Below are positions 31,023 through 39,070 of a stretch of 64,000 nt of DNA, piece after piece (positions within the stretch are counted from its first letter, which is position 1; each line of letters begins with the position of its first letter). Under the pieces are notes generated by a model. It was given only the letters and a program-made list of their open reading frames with translations. It made no database searches and was not told the DNA's origin. Source of the stretch: Ulvibacterium sp965228935 (GTDB taxonomy: Bacteria; Bacteroidota; Bacteroidia; Flavobacteriales; Flavobacteriaceae); NCBI RefSeq assembly GCF_965228935.1, contig NZ_OZ245846.1, forward strand, positions 5,022,001-5,086,000, read 5' to 3'. Made by a program: the position numbers and the translations under genes.

Positions 31023-31582
31023 TATGTCCCGGTATTTAGAAGTTCATCCAATAATTGGTGAACCGATGTTGTATTCCAATTCGTAATGTCATCTTCCTTT
31101 ACCACTATATACCCATCCTTATCTATGATATAGGAGGCAGGAGGTTCCAAAACCAGAATTGGCGAACGCCCACCAATAATTAAATAGGTGACGGGAAAGG
31201 TAAAACCTTTTACCTCCATAAATTCTTCCACAGGAGGTCGTTCCTCGTTGGTTATGATGTAAAAGTCCACTTTGTCCCCGTAGACATCGTACAACTTCTG
31301 AATACCTTTGAGTTCCGCTGCACAAGGTAACCGCCATGAGGCCCAAAAATTGATAAAGACCACATTTCCCTTGGATTTTTCAAAACTGAAAAAATCCCAT
31401 TGGTCATCCTTGAGCTTCCAATCATAATCTGACAGCCTGTCCCGCTTCGAGATTGGAATTATGTCCGGGGCGACTGAAAACAGTTGATTCAACCATACTT
31501 TGCCGTGATAACCCAAGGGTGTTACGAACAATGCCAAAACCAAGGAAATGACCAAAAGTGTGAGTATTGTACTTCGTTTCAT
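31022..31582 (-). CDS. TlpA-like protein with degenerate active site (RLPC)
   Basis: 186 aa when started at ATG 31582 (MKRSTILTLLVISLVLALFVTPLG). An open extension to 31630 runs through the aconitase terminator and is rejected. The fold is as in the adjacent TlpA, but the CxxC reads FWASWRLPCAAELKG: the nucleophilic first Cys is Arg, leaving only the second Cys. The cis-Pro loop is also altered (EPPASYIIDKDG). It cannot be a normal disulfide reductase, but may bind a substrate or form a mixed disulfide with its partner. It is upstream of and overlaps the intact TlpA gene. Confidence 0.85.
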   Translation of the reverse strand: MKRSTILTLLVISLVLALFVTPLGYHGKVWLNQLFSVAPDIIPISKRDRLSDYDWKLKDDQWDFFSFEKSKGNVVFINFWASWRLPCAAELKGIQKLYDVYGDKVDFYIITNEERPPVEEFMEVKGFTFPVTYLIIGGRSPILVLEPPASYIIDKDGYIVVKEDDITNWNTTSVHQLLDELLNTGT

Positions 31583-31590
31583 ATTACACC

Positions 31591-31622
31591 CAAACAAAAA
31601 ACTCCCAATGATCGGGAGTTTT
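31591..31622 (-). terminator. Intrinsic terminator of the aconitase gene
   Basis: On the minus strand AAAACTCCC pairs with GGGAGTTTT across a 7-nt loop and is followed by TTTTTTG. It lies 20 bp past the aconitase stop. Confidence 0.85.
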
Positions 31623-31641
31623 GTATTCAAATTATTTTGAT

Positions 31642-33912
31642 TCAGGCATTTTCCCGTTTGATTACGTTCAATGCGGAGCCCTCCTTAAACCATCCAATTT
31701 GTGCATCATTATAGGAATGATTTGCCATTATGTTCTCCTTGCTTCCATCGGCATGAATCACCTCAATGGTAAGTGGCCTGTCCGGGGCGAAATCGGCAAT
31801 ATCCACAAAATTGAAGGTATCATCCTCCTGAATACGGTCATAATCATCCTCATTGGCAAAAGTCAACGCAAGCATCCCCTGCTTCTTAAGGTTCGTTTCA
31901 TGGATACGGGCAAAGGACTTCACCAATACCGCGGCGACTCCTAAATGTCTGGGCTGCATGGCCGCATGTTCCCGGGAAGAACCTTCACCATAGTTGTGAT
32001 CTCCCACAACAATAGTCTTGATTCCCTGTGACTTATATGCCCTTTGGGTATCCGGAACGCCGCCATACTCCCCTTCCAACTGATTTTTTACAAAGTTGGT
32101 TTTCTTGTTAAATGCATTTACCGCGCCAATCAACGTATTATTGGCAATATTATCTAAATGCCCCCTATAGCGCAACCAGGGTCCCGCCATGGAAATATGA
32201 TCGGTGGTACACTTTCCAAAGGCCTTGATCAACAATTTCATACCCTGTAATTGTTCCGGTTTTATGGGCTCAAAGGGAGCCAACAATTGTAACCTTTCCG
32301 AAGTGGGGCTAACTTTTACCTGAACATCAGATCCATCTTCCTTGGGCGCGATGTAACCGGCATCCTCCACGGCAAAACCTTCGGGTGGAAGTTCATATCC
32401 CCTTGGCTCGTCCAGCATAACCTCTTCCCCTTCCTCATTGATCAATTTATCCGTAACGGGATTGAAATCCAGCCGCCCGGCAATGGCAATCGCGGTTACC
32501 AATTCCGGGGAACCCACGAAAGCCAATGTATTCGGATTTCCATCCGCACGTTTCGCAAAATTCCGGTTAAAGGAGTGTACGATGGTATTTCGGGGGCCAT
32601 TGGCGGCCTTATCCCCATACCGATCCCACATCCCGATGCAAGGACCACAGGCATTGGCAAAGACCGTAGCCCCAATATCATTGAACGTATTGATAAATCC
32701 ATCGCGTTCTATAGTATAGCGCACCTGCTCGGAACCTGGTGTAATCGTAAATTCGGATTTCATTTTTAAATCCTTATCGGCTACCTGTTTGGCCAGTGAG
32801 GCAGCCCGCGAAATATCCTCGTAGGAGGAGTTGGTACATGAACCTATCAATCCCACCTCAACATTCAAAGGCCAATCGTTTTCCTTGGCGGCCTCGCCCA
32901 TTTTTGAAATAGGCGTAGCCAAATCCGGAGTAAAGGGCCCGTTAAGATGTGGCTCCAATTCCGAAAGGTTTATTTCGATGACCTGGTCAAAGTACTGTTC
33001 TGGATTTGCATAAACTTCGGGATCCGCGGTCAGATGCTCCTTTACCTCCAATGCCGCATCGGCCACATCGGTCCGATCCGTGGCCCTTAGGTATCGGTCC
33101 ATGGAGTCGTCATATCCAAAGGTGGAAGTGGTAGCCCCTACCTCGGCACCCATATTGCAAATGGTCCCTTTTCCGGTACAGGACATGGACGTGGCCCCTT
33201 CCCCAAAATATTCCACAATGGCTCCGGTACCCCCTTTTACGGTAAGGATATCAGCTACTTTAAGAATTACATCCTTTGGCGCTGTCCAACCGGATAACTT
33301 TCCGGTCAACTTGACCCCAATAAGCTTGGGAAACTTCAATTCCCATGCCATGCCTGCCATTACGTCGACCGCATCGGCTCCTCCTACTCCAATGGCCACC
33401 ATGCCCAATCCTCCCGCGTTTACCGTGTGGGAATCCGTCCCTATCATCATTCCTCCGGGAAAGGCATAGTTTTCCAGAACTACTTGATGAATGATCCCGG
33501 CACCCGGTTTCCAAAAGCCGATTCCATATTTATTGGATACGGATTCCAAAAAATCAAATACCTCGTTGCTGGTCTGATTCGCCCTTTTCAAATCTGCCTC
33601 AGCTCCTACCTTGGCCTGAATCAAATGGTCACAATGAACCGTCGTGGGAACTGCCACCTTGGGCTTTCCGGCGTGCATGAACTGTAGCAACGCCATTTGG
33701 GCCGTCGCATCTTGACATGCCACCCTATCCGGAGCAAAATCCACATAATCCTTACCCCTGACAAAAGCCTTGGTCGCCTTGCCATCCCATAAGTGGGAAT
33801 ACAATATTTTTTCCGAAAGCGTAAGCGGTTTACCAACGATTTTTCGAGCAGCTTCTACCTTTTCCCCGATGTTGGCGTACACCGTTTTTATCATGTCAAT
33901 ATCAAATGCCAT
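31642..33912 (-). CDS. acn: Aconitate hydratase (mitochondrial type)
   Basis: A 756-aa TCA-cycle enzyme interconverting citrate and isocitrate through cis-aconitate; cytoplasmic, [4Fe-4S]. Cluster ligands are visible in GLIGSCTNSSYEDI and FANACGPCIGMW. Substrate-site blocks include PGGMMIGTDSHTVNAGGLGMVAIGVGGADAVDVMAG, the C-terminal swivel region GDHNYGEGSSREHAAMQPRHLG and SFARIHETNLKKQG. Length and the MAFDIDMIKTVYANIG start fit the eukaryote-mitochondrial-like aconitase common in Bacteroidota. It has its own terminator, so it is monocistronic or the end of a short unit. Confidence 0.96.
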   Translation of the reverse strand: MAFDIDMIKTVYANIGEKVEAARKIVGKPLTLSEKILYSHLWDGKATKAFVRGKDYVDFAPDRVACQDATAQMALLQFMHAGKPKVAVPTTVHCDHLIQAKVGAEADLKRANQTSNEVFDFLESVSNKYGIGFWKPGAGIIHQVVLENYAFPGGMMIGTDSHTVNAGGLGMVAIGVGGADAVDVMAGMAWELKFPKLIGVKLTGKLSGWTAPKDVILKVADILTVKGGTGAIVEYFGEGATSMSCTGKGTICNMGAEVGATTSTFGYDDSMDRYLRATDRTDVADAALEVKEHLTADPEVYANPEQYFDQVIEINLSELEPHLNGPFTPDLATPISKMGEAAKENDWPLNVEVGLIGSCTNSSYEDISRAASLAKQVADKDLKMKSEFTITPGSEQVRYTIERDGFINTFNDIGATVFANACGPCIGMWDRYGDKAANGPRNTIVHSFNRNFAKRADGNPNTLAFVGSPELVTAIAIAGRLDFNPVTDKLINEEGEEVMLDEPRGYELPPEGFAVEDAGYIAPKEDGSDVQVKVSPTSERLQLLAPFEPIKPEQLQGMKLLIKAFGKCTTDHISMAGPWLRYRGHLDNIANNTLIGAVNAFNKKTNFVKNQLEGEYGGVPDTQRAYKSQGIKTIVVGDHNYGEGSSREHAAMQPRHLGVAAVLVKSFARIHETNLKKQGMLALTFANEDDYDRIQEDDTFNFVDIADFAPDRPLTIEVIHADGSKENIMANHSYNDAQIGWFKEGSALNVIKRENA

Positions 33913-34020
33913 TCTATTCTTGGTTTTAATTGTTGCAATTCAGTAAAATTAAGAAAATCCAAGGGGCAAAAGAAATTTTTTGAACGCGTAAGGCAACTAT
34001 TTTAAGGGAATTGCAGAAAA

Positions 34021-34040
34021 ATTATGGGTTTAATCATAAT
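34021..34040 (-). terminator. Weak hairpin with T-tract between methyltransferase and aconitase genes
   Basis: ATTATG / CATAAT with an 8-nt loop is followed on the minus strand by TTTTTC. It may end the MoxR/methyltransferase transcript. The stem is short and A+T-rich, so this is tentative. The remainder of 33913-34087 should contain the aconitase promoter. Confidence 0.35.
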
Positions 34041-34087
34041 TTGGTTCATCTACCCGAAAAAGTGGAAGAAAAATAACGTTCCGGTAG

Positions 34088-34843
34088 CTATTTTTCAATT
34101 CGAAAGGCCTTGACAAAAATAGGGAAGTTGACATTCCTTTGCCCCGTCTCACCCCAAACCGATCTTAACCTATCCATGAAATCATCCACAGGGTTTTGGC
34201 CCTTGTTCCGATCCCTATAATTTTGAACACTGGACCATGTATTGAGATATCCTTCCAAACGTCTTAAATCCCATGAAACGGTTATGGCAAAGTTCGAATC
34301 CATGGCAATAGGTTCAAAGTCCAGTTCAATGGTGTCATAGGAAGCATCAATATGTCTTCTTTCCTTGTCCCAATACGGACCAACGACCTCCTTGTAAAAG
34401 TGATCCATTAGTTCATCGACCACCGGGGAGATCCGTAGCAGTCCATAGCCCCATACTGCAAGTAGACATCCGTTTTTGGCCACTCTTTTGACCTCTCTAT
34501 TGAATGCAGCCACATCAAACCAATGAATGGCCTGTGCCACCGTTATTAAATCAAATTGATTATCTGAGAAGCTCGTATTTTCGGCCCTTTCGACCTTAAA
34601 AATAACGTTGTCCCGGTTTCCGGCATTTTGGACTTGTTCTTGGCTGATGTCCGTGGCAAAAACAGTACGAAAATATGGGGAAAGTGCCGAAGCGACCTGA
34701 CCGTTTCCGGTACCACAGTCCCAGCAGGCATCCCTTGCTTGCACCCATTTCAATACTTCCCCGTATAAGGTATCCGGATACGTTGGACGAAATTTTTTAT
34801 ATGCTTTGGATTGTTTTGAAAATTTGTCCTTTGCCCTTTTCAT
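34088..34843 (-). CDS. Class I SAM-dependent methyltransferase
   Basis: A 251-aa cytoplasmic protein. Motif I is CWDCGTGNGQVASALSPYF (SAM-binding Gly loop), followed by acidic strand VFATDISQEQV and FDLITVAQAIHWFDVAAFNREVKRVAKNGCLLAVWGYG. It opens AKDKFSKQSKAYKKFRPTYPDTLYGEVLKWV, as in the Tam/YcgJ-like Methyltransf_11 group. The substrate is unknown, possibly a small acid such as trans-aconitate-type compounds, but no direct evidence supports that. It is 22 bp downstream of the MoxR gene on the same strand. Confidence 0.88.
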   Translation of the reverse strand: MKRAKDKFSKQSKAYKKFRPTYPDTLYGEVLKWVQARDACWDCGTGNGQVASALSPYFRTVFATDISQEQVQNAGNRDNVIFKVERAENTSFSDNQFDLITVAQAIHWFDVAAFNREVKRVAKNGCLLAVWGYGLLRISPVVDELMDHFYKEVVGPYWDKERRHIDASYDTIELDFEPIAMDSNFAITVSWDLRRLEGYLNTWSSVQNYRDRNKGQNPVDDFMDRLRSVWGETGQRNVNFPIFVKAFRIEK

Positions 34844-34865
34844 CCTGAAAAGTTAGGAAAAATCC

Positions 34866-35819
34866 CTAAAGAAGCTTAGTTATGATATCCTCCTCGGAAA
34901 TACCTTCCGCCTCCGCCTTGTAGTTTTTTATGATCCTATGCCTGAGAATTCCCATAGCCACGGCCCTGACATCTTCCATATCCGGAGAAAACTTGCCCTG
35001 TACGGCGGCGTTGGCCTTGGCGCCTAAAATAAGGTTTTGGGAGGCCCTTGGACCGGCACCCCAATCAATATATTGCTTTACAAAATCCGAGGCCGATGAC
35101 AAAACGGGACGTGTACTGTTGACCAAATTAACCGCATACCCCACAACATTGTCCGGTACGGGAATCCTACGGATCAAATGCTGGGTCTCCAATATTTCTT
35201 GGGCATTAAAAAGTGCCTTTACCTTTGGAAATTCGTCATTGGTGGTAGTCTTTACCACACGTATCTCCTCTTCAACGGATGGGTACTTTAGTTCTATAGC
35301 GAACATAAAACGATCCAATTGCGCTTCCGGCAAAGGATAGGTACCCTCTTGTTCTATAGGATTTTGTGTGGCCAGTACAAAGTAGGGCAATTCCAATTTA
35401 TAACGTTGCCCGGCAATGGTAACGGCACGCTCCTGCATGGCCTCCAAAAGTGCAGCCTGGGTCTTTGGCGGCGTACGATTTATCTCGTCCGCCAGGATGA
35501 TATTGGCGAATACCGGACCCTTTATAAACTTGAAATTCCGGTTTTGATCCAAGATCTCACTTCCCAGAATATCACTGGGCATAAGATCCGGTGTAAATTG
35601 GATACGTTTGAAATCCAGCCCCAAGGTCTGGGCTATGGTATTTACCATTAGGGTCTTGGCCAACCCCGGCACGCCTATCAGCAGCGAATGGCCTCCCGTA
35701 TAAATGGACAATAAAATCTGGTCTATGACCTTTTCCTGACCGACAATGATCTTGGCGATTTCCTGTTTTAGCGCACTATGTTTTTCTACAAGTTGATTGA
35801 TCGCCGTAACGTCTGACAT
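34866..35819 (-). CDS. MoxR-family AAA+ ATPase
   Basis: A 317-aa AAA_3 ATPase. Walker A is SLLIGVPGLAKTLMVNTIAQTL, Walker B NIILADEINRTPPKTQAALLEAMQE, sensor 1 VLATQNPIEQEGTYPLPEAQLDRFMF. The C-terminal lid is AVAMGILRHRIIKNYKAEAEGISEEDII. MoxR proteins act as chaperones that assemble or insert metal centres in partner proteins, usually with DUF58 and VWA-domain proteins. No such partner is adjacent here. The gene sits 4 bp after a SurA-like PPIase, a conserved flavobacterial arrangement that links it to envelope quality control. Confidence 0.93.
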   Translation of the reverse strand: MSDVTAINQLVEKHSALKQEIAKIIVGQEKVIDQILLSIYTGGHSLLIGVPGLAKTLMVNTIAQTLGLDFKRIQFTPDLMPSDILGSEILDQNRNFKFIKGPVFANIILADEINRTPPKTQAALLEAMQERAVTIAGQRYKLELPYFVLATQNPIEQEGTYPLPEAQLDRFMFAIELKYPSVEEEIRVVKTTTNDEFPKVKALFNAQEILETQHLIRRIPVPDNVVGYAVNLVNSTRPVLSSASDFVKQYIDWGAGPRASQNLILGAKANAAVQGKFSPDMEDVRAVAMGILRHRIIKNYKAEAEGISEEDIITKLL

Positions 35820-35823
35820 TCCC

Positions 35824-37278
35824 TTAATTCTTTACCCAATTGTTGGCAAAATTGCATTCCCTATTGTTGTCGTTTACGCTAATGTAGGTATCCTCAATAT
35901 GTTCGTCCATCCATTTTTTTATGGCTTTATACTGCTTTTCCGTAAGTGCCAATTGTTGGATTTTGGTATAGTCCCTTGCGAAATCGGCCACATGTTCATC
36001 ATACCTGTTGGTAACCTTTAAAATCTTATACTTTGGCCCGCCCCCACGTGGATCTTCCTCGAAGATAGGATAGGAAATCTCATTGTCCTTTAAATTTCTT
36101 ACCTGATTGTACAATGTGGGATCCATTTTGGTCAATTCAAATTTTGAATCAAAATTGGTGGGGTTCCGTAGCAACCCGCCATCAAATTTGGTCTCCTTTT
36201 CATCCGAAAAATTCAATGCGGCCTCGGCAAACGTAAATTTTTCGTCCAGAATGTTCTGTCTTATACTATCCAATTCGGCCTTGGCCTCGTCCAAAGCATC
36301 TTGTGAAATCTCAGGTTGAATTAAAATATGGCGAAGATCCAATTCCTGGCCCCTGATTTTCTCGATATAAATGATATGGAAACCGAACATGGTCTCAAAG
36401 GGATCGGACACCTCGCCTTGCCGCAAACTGAAAGCTACGTCCTTAAATGTCTTGTCAAATCCGGATTTCTTTGTAATACCGTTGTAAAGTCCACCTCTGG
36501 GTTTTGAGCCCGGGTCTTGGGAGTATAGAATGGCCTTTACACTAAAGCTGGCATCGTTGTCCTCAACATCGGCCTTTATGGTATTGAGTTTATCAATAAC
36601 CTTCTGCTTTTCGGCATCGGTGGGCTTTGGCTGCTTTACAATTTGGGAAATCTCAAGCTCGGCACCGAATACTGGGCGTTCATCCTCGGGAATCTTACTA
36701 AAAAACTGCCGTACTTCCTCCGGGGTAATCTCAATTTCCGAGATAATATCGCGCTGCATTTTTTCGGACAACATACGAAGTTTGTTGATTTTGCTGATCT
36801 CTTCCCGCAAACTGACCTCGTCATCTTTTCTGTAAAACCTCAGCAACTTGGCCATTGAACCGGTTCTTGAGACCAATTCCTGAATTTGTGCCTCAGTGGT
36901 CGCGGCAACCTCATCATCCGATACCAAAAGGCTATCCTGCACCGCTTGATGCGCATACAGACGGTCTTCCATAAGCTTTCCCAAAAGCCCGCAACGAGTG
37001 ATATCCTCTGTGGATGCGCCTTGACTTTTTAGGTCTATCAGTGTTTTGTCGATATCGGAATCCAGGATTACATAATCACCCACTACCGCAGCGATACCAT
37101 CCAACTTTATTCTTTTAAAGCTCTCGGACGAGTCTTTTTTGATTTCGGCCTCAGCTTGCATCGGGGAGGCCGTAGGCTCCGTTTGGGAATCCGATGTATC
37201 GGTGCTCATTTGGGCCGATACCGTTCCCTGGGCAAATAGGAATACCCCTAAAACTAGGAATTTAGTTATTTTGTGCAT
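35824..37278 (-). CDS. SurA-like periplasmic peptidyl-prolyl isomerase
   Basis: About 484 aa from MHKITKFLVLGVFLFAQGTVSAQ (ATG at 37278), which gives a clean signal peptide. Upstream in-frame Mets (to 37311) lie inside the preceding gene. After a Ser/Thr-rich linker, the SurA N-terminal chaperone helices are followed by two parvulin (rotamase) domains: FGAELEISQIVKQPKPTDAEKQKVIDKL...GLYNGITKKSGFDKTFKDVAFSLRQGEVSDPFETMFGFHIIYIEK and DLRHILIQPEISQDALDEAKAEL...NEISYPIFEED. It assists outer-membrane protein folding in the periplasm. Its start overlaps the upstream lipoprotein PPIase gene by 17 bp. Confidence 0.9.
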   Translation of the reverse strand: MHKITKFLVLGVFLFAQGTVSAQMSTDTSDSQTEPTASPMQAEAEIKKDSSESFKRIKLDGIAAVVGDYVILDSDIDKTLIDLKSQGASTEDITRCGLLGKLMEDRLYAHQAVQDSLLVSDDEVAATTEAQIQELVSRTGSMAKLLRFYRKDDEVSLREEISKINKLRMLSEKMQRDIISEIEITPEEVRQFFSKIPEDERPVFGAELEISQIVKQPKPTDAEKQKVIDKLNTIKADVEDNDASFSVKAILYSQDPGSKPRGGLYNGITKKSGFDKTFKDVAFSLRQGEVSDPFETMFGFHIIYIEKIRGQELDLRHILIQPEISQDALDEAKAELDSIRQNILDEKFTFAEAALNFSDEKETKFDGGLLRNPTNFDSKFELTKMDPTLYNQVRNLKDNEISYPIFEEDPRGGGPKYKILKVTNRYDEHVADFARDYTKIQQLALTEKQYKAIKKWMDEHIEDTYISVNDNNRECNFANNWVKN

Positions 37279-38149
37279 AGACCTCGAATTCATTTTGTTT
37301 AATGGCTTCATCTAATATTTCCGTTTCCAATTTTCGAATATAGTTTAATTTCCTCCTGCTCAAAAGTACTTGTTTGATGGTAGGTTCTATAAAGGACAAA
37401 GGTGCTATTTCATTGACCTGACGCACATCGTTTATCCTAGCCAAATATACCCCTACTGAATCCTCCAATTCAAAAAATTGTGATTTTTTTAAGTATCGAT
37501 CCTGGTTTTCAAGGGTCAAGGGGGGAATTTCCTCTATGACCCTAGAGGCTCTTATCCATATGGAATCGTTGAAGTTTAATTTTCGAAATTGTACTCCTAT
37601 GGAATCCAAGTAGACCATATCTTCTTCCTTAAAACTTTTTAGCCGTTTTATGACTTCCCCTTTATTCAAAAATTCGGTGGGGAGTTCAATGAAACGAAGT
37701 TGTACGAGCTTCTCCTTCAATTTGAAGTTTTCCTTTTCGCGCTCATAAAAGCTTTCCAATTGGGACGGGCTTACCAAGGTATCACTTCCCTGGTTTACCA
37801 ACGCTTCCTTATAGGCCCTAGTATATAGGTCTGTGCGGTAATCGGCGACCAAGGCATCGAACTCGGCCAATTTTTCCTCTTGCAAATTAATTTTTGCCCT
37901 GTCCAATAACAGTTGTTTGGAGGCCCAATTATTGATGTAATTGGTGACAAAGGAAGCACTGTCCTCGGGGGATATTCCCTTTCTCAACAAGGGCGAAACG
38001 TCCTCCTTGTACAAGTAGCGCTCCCCTACCCTTGCCAATGGCACTTTCTCCTCATTTTCCTTTAAATAGGAACCGCAGGACAACGTAAGGAGCACTACAA
38101 AAAGGCAAAGGAATACTACTAGCCTTGCATTGCTTAAAAGGGTAAACAT
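37262..38149 (-). CDS. PpiC/SurA-like lipoprotein
   Basis: A 295-aa predicted lipoprotein: signal RLVVFLCLFVVLLTLSCGS with lipobox LTLSC. The rest resembles the N- and C-terminal chaperone helices of SurA (VARVGERYLYKEDV-type opening, PLARVGERYLYKEDVSPLL; DYRTDLYTRAYKEALV; SPSQLESFYEREKENFKLKEKLVQLRFIEL). It lacks a clear complete parvulin domain, so it is likely a chaperone without strong isomerase activity. It is the first gene of the PPIase-PPIase-MoxR-methyltransferase operon and divergent from the SRPBCC gene at 38273. Confidence 0.82.
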   Translation of the reverse strand: MFTLLSNARLVVFLCLFVVLLTLSCGSYLKENEEKVPLARVGERYLYKEDVSPLLRKGISPEDSASFVTNYINNWASKQLLLDRAKINLQEEKLAEFDALVADYRTDLYTRAYKEALVNQGSDTLVSPSQLESFYEREKENFKLKEKLVQLRFIELPTEFLNKGEVIKRLKSFKEEDMVYLDSIGVQFRKLNFNDSIWIRASRVIEEIPPLTLENQDRYLKKSQFFELEDSVGVYLARINDVRQVNEIAPLSFIEPTIKQVLLSRRKLNYIRKLETEILDEAIKQNEFEVYAQNN

Positions 38150-38272
38150 CCCGCAAAAATAAAAATTAAAGTGTGCTTAACAAGTTATAAACCTTGGATT
38201 AACACATTTTTGGCCGCCAGCCCTCTTTTATTTTATTACATTAGTAGGGCGAATGCAACAACTATACCGACC

Positions 38273-38728
38273 ATGAAATACACTACGGAAATCACTATTG
38301 ATATTCCCTTGGATGAATTTGTCCGGAAATTGGACAATCCCGATAATATGAAGCATTGGCAACGTGGCCTTGTGGGCTATAAACATCTCTCGGACACACC
38401 GGGAGAGGAAGGGGCCCAAATGGAACTAAGCTATAAAATGGGGAAACGGGATATGGTGCTCATAGAAACGATCATTAGAAGCAATTTCCCGTATGAATTT
38501 CACGCCACCTACGATACCAAAGGGGTACATAACATTCAGAAGAATTATTTTAAGGATGTTGACGGACATAGTACCCGATGGATATCCGAATCCGAATTCC
38601 AGTTTGCCAGTTTCATGATGAAACTGATGGGTTTCCTTATGCCCGGCGCCTTTAAAAAACAATCCCAAAAATATGCCCAAGATTTCAAGGCCTTTGCGGA
38701 AAAGGGCGTCTCCGTAGCGGATTCATAA
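38273..38728 (+). CDS. SRPBCC-fold protein
   Basis: 151 aa from the ATG at 38273 (MKYTTEITIDIPLDEFVRKLDNPDNMKHWQRGL). The frame is open further upstream, but that part lies in the promoter region and has no family match. It is a START/Bet v1-like (polyketide cyclase 2) fold, with a typical opening strand-helix (PLDEFVRKLDNPDNMKHW) and closing helix (FKKQSQKYAQDFKAFAEKG). It is presumably a hydrophobic-ligand binder in the cytoplasm. It is 14 bp upstream of the 89-aa gene, so they are co-transcribed. Confidence 0.8.
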   Translation: MKYTTEITIDIPLDEFVRKLDNPDNMKHWQRGLVGYKHLSDTPGEEGAQMELSYKMGKRDMVLIETIIRSNFPYEFHATYDTKGVHNIQKNYFKDVDGHSTRWISESEFQFASFMMKLMGFLMPGAFKKQSQKYAQDFKAFAEKGVSVADS

Positions 38729-38742
38729 GTACCAGTAGAAAA

Positions 38743-39012
38743 ATGAGCAGAAGAATTAAACTTATTTGGGACTTTAGGGGGCCGGTAGCGGATAAAACGG
38801 CAGAACACCATGAAATACATTTAAAGCAATATAGTGCTCTGGAGGGCCTGGAAGAGACCCTTACCGGTTTTCAATATATGAACGAAGTCCATAGCGTGGC
38901 CTATATAGTGGTTCCGGAATCGGAAATGATCAAGGTAAGGGACGCTTTAAAGCCCCATCGCGGCGAAGTCCATGAAGAGGTTTCCTTGGAACCTCCAAAA
39001 GAAGGAAAATAG
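38743..39012 (+). CDS. Conserved hypothetical protein, 89 aa
   Basis: A small soluble protein, MSRRIKLIWDFRGPVADKTAEHHEIHLKQY..., with several His residues (AEHHEIH, VHSVAY, PHRGEVHEE). It looks like a ferredoxin-like alpha/beta fold. No named family is recognised and there is no signal peptide. It is translated between the SRPBCC gene and the class-A-like serine hydrolase gene. The spaced histidines might bind metal, but this is speculative. Confidence 0.65.
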   Translation: MSRRIKLIWDFRGPVADKTAEHHEIHLKQYSALEGLEETLTGFQYMNEVHSVAYIVVPESEMIKVRDALKPHRGEVHEEVSLEPPKEGK

Positions 39013-39070
39013 CGCAATAGGGAAAAGCTACATTTTATAATCAAGATAACCCACCAAACCTTAAACCGGT

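Noticed and set aside
31583..31630. Upstream extension of the degenerate TlpA gene
   Set aside because: It runs through the intrinsic terminator of the aconitase gene. The ATG at 31582 gives a proper signal anchor.
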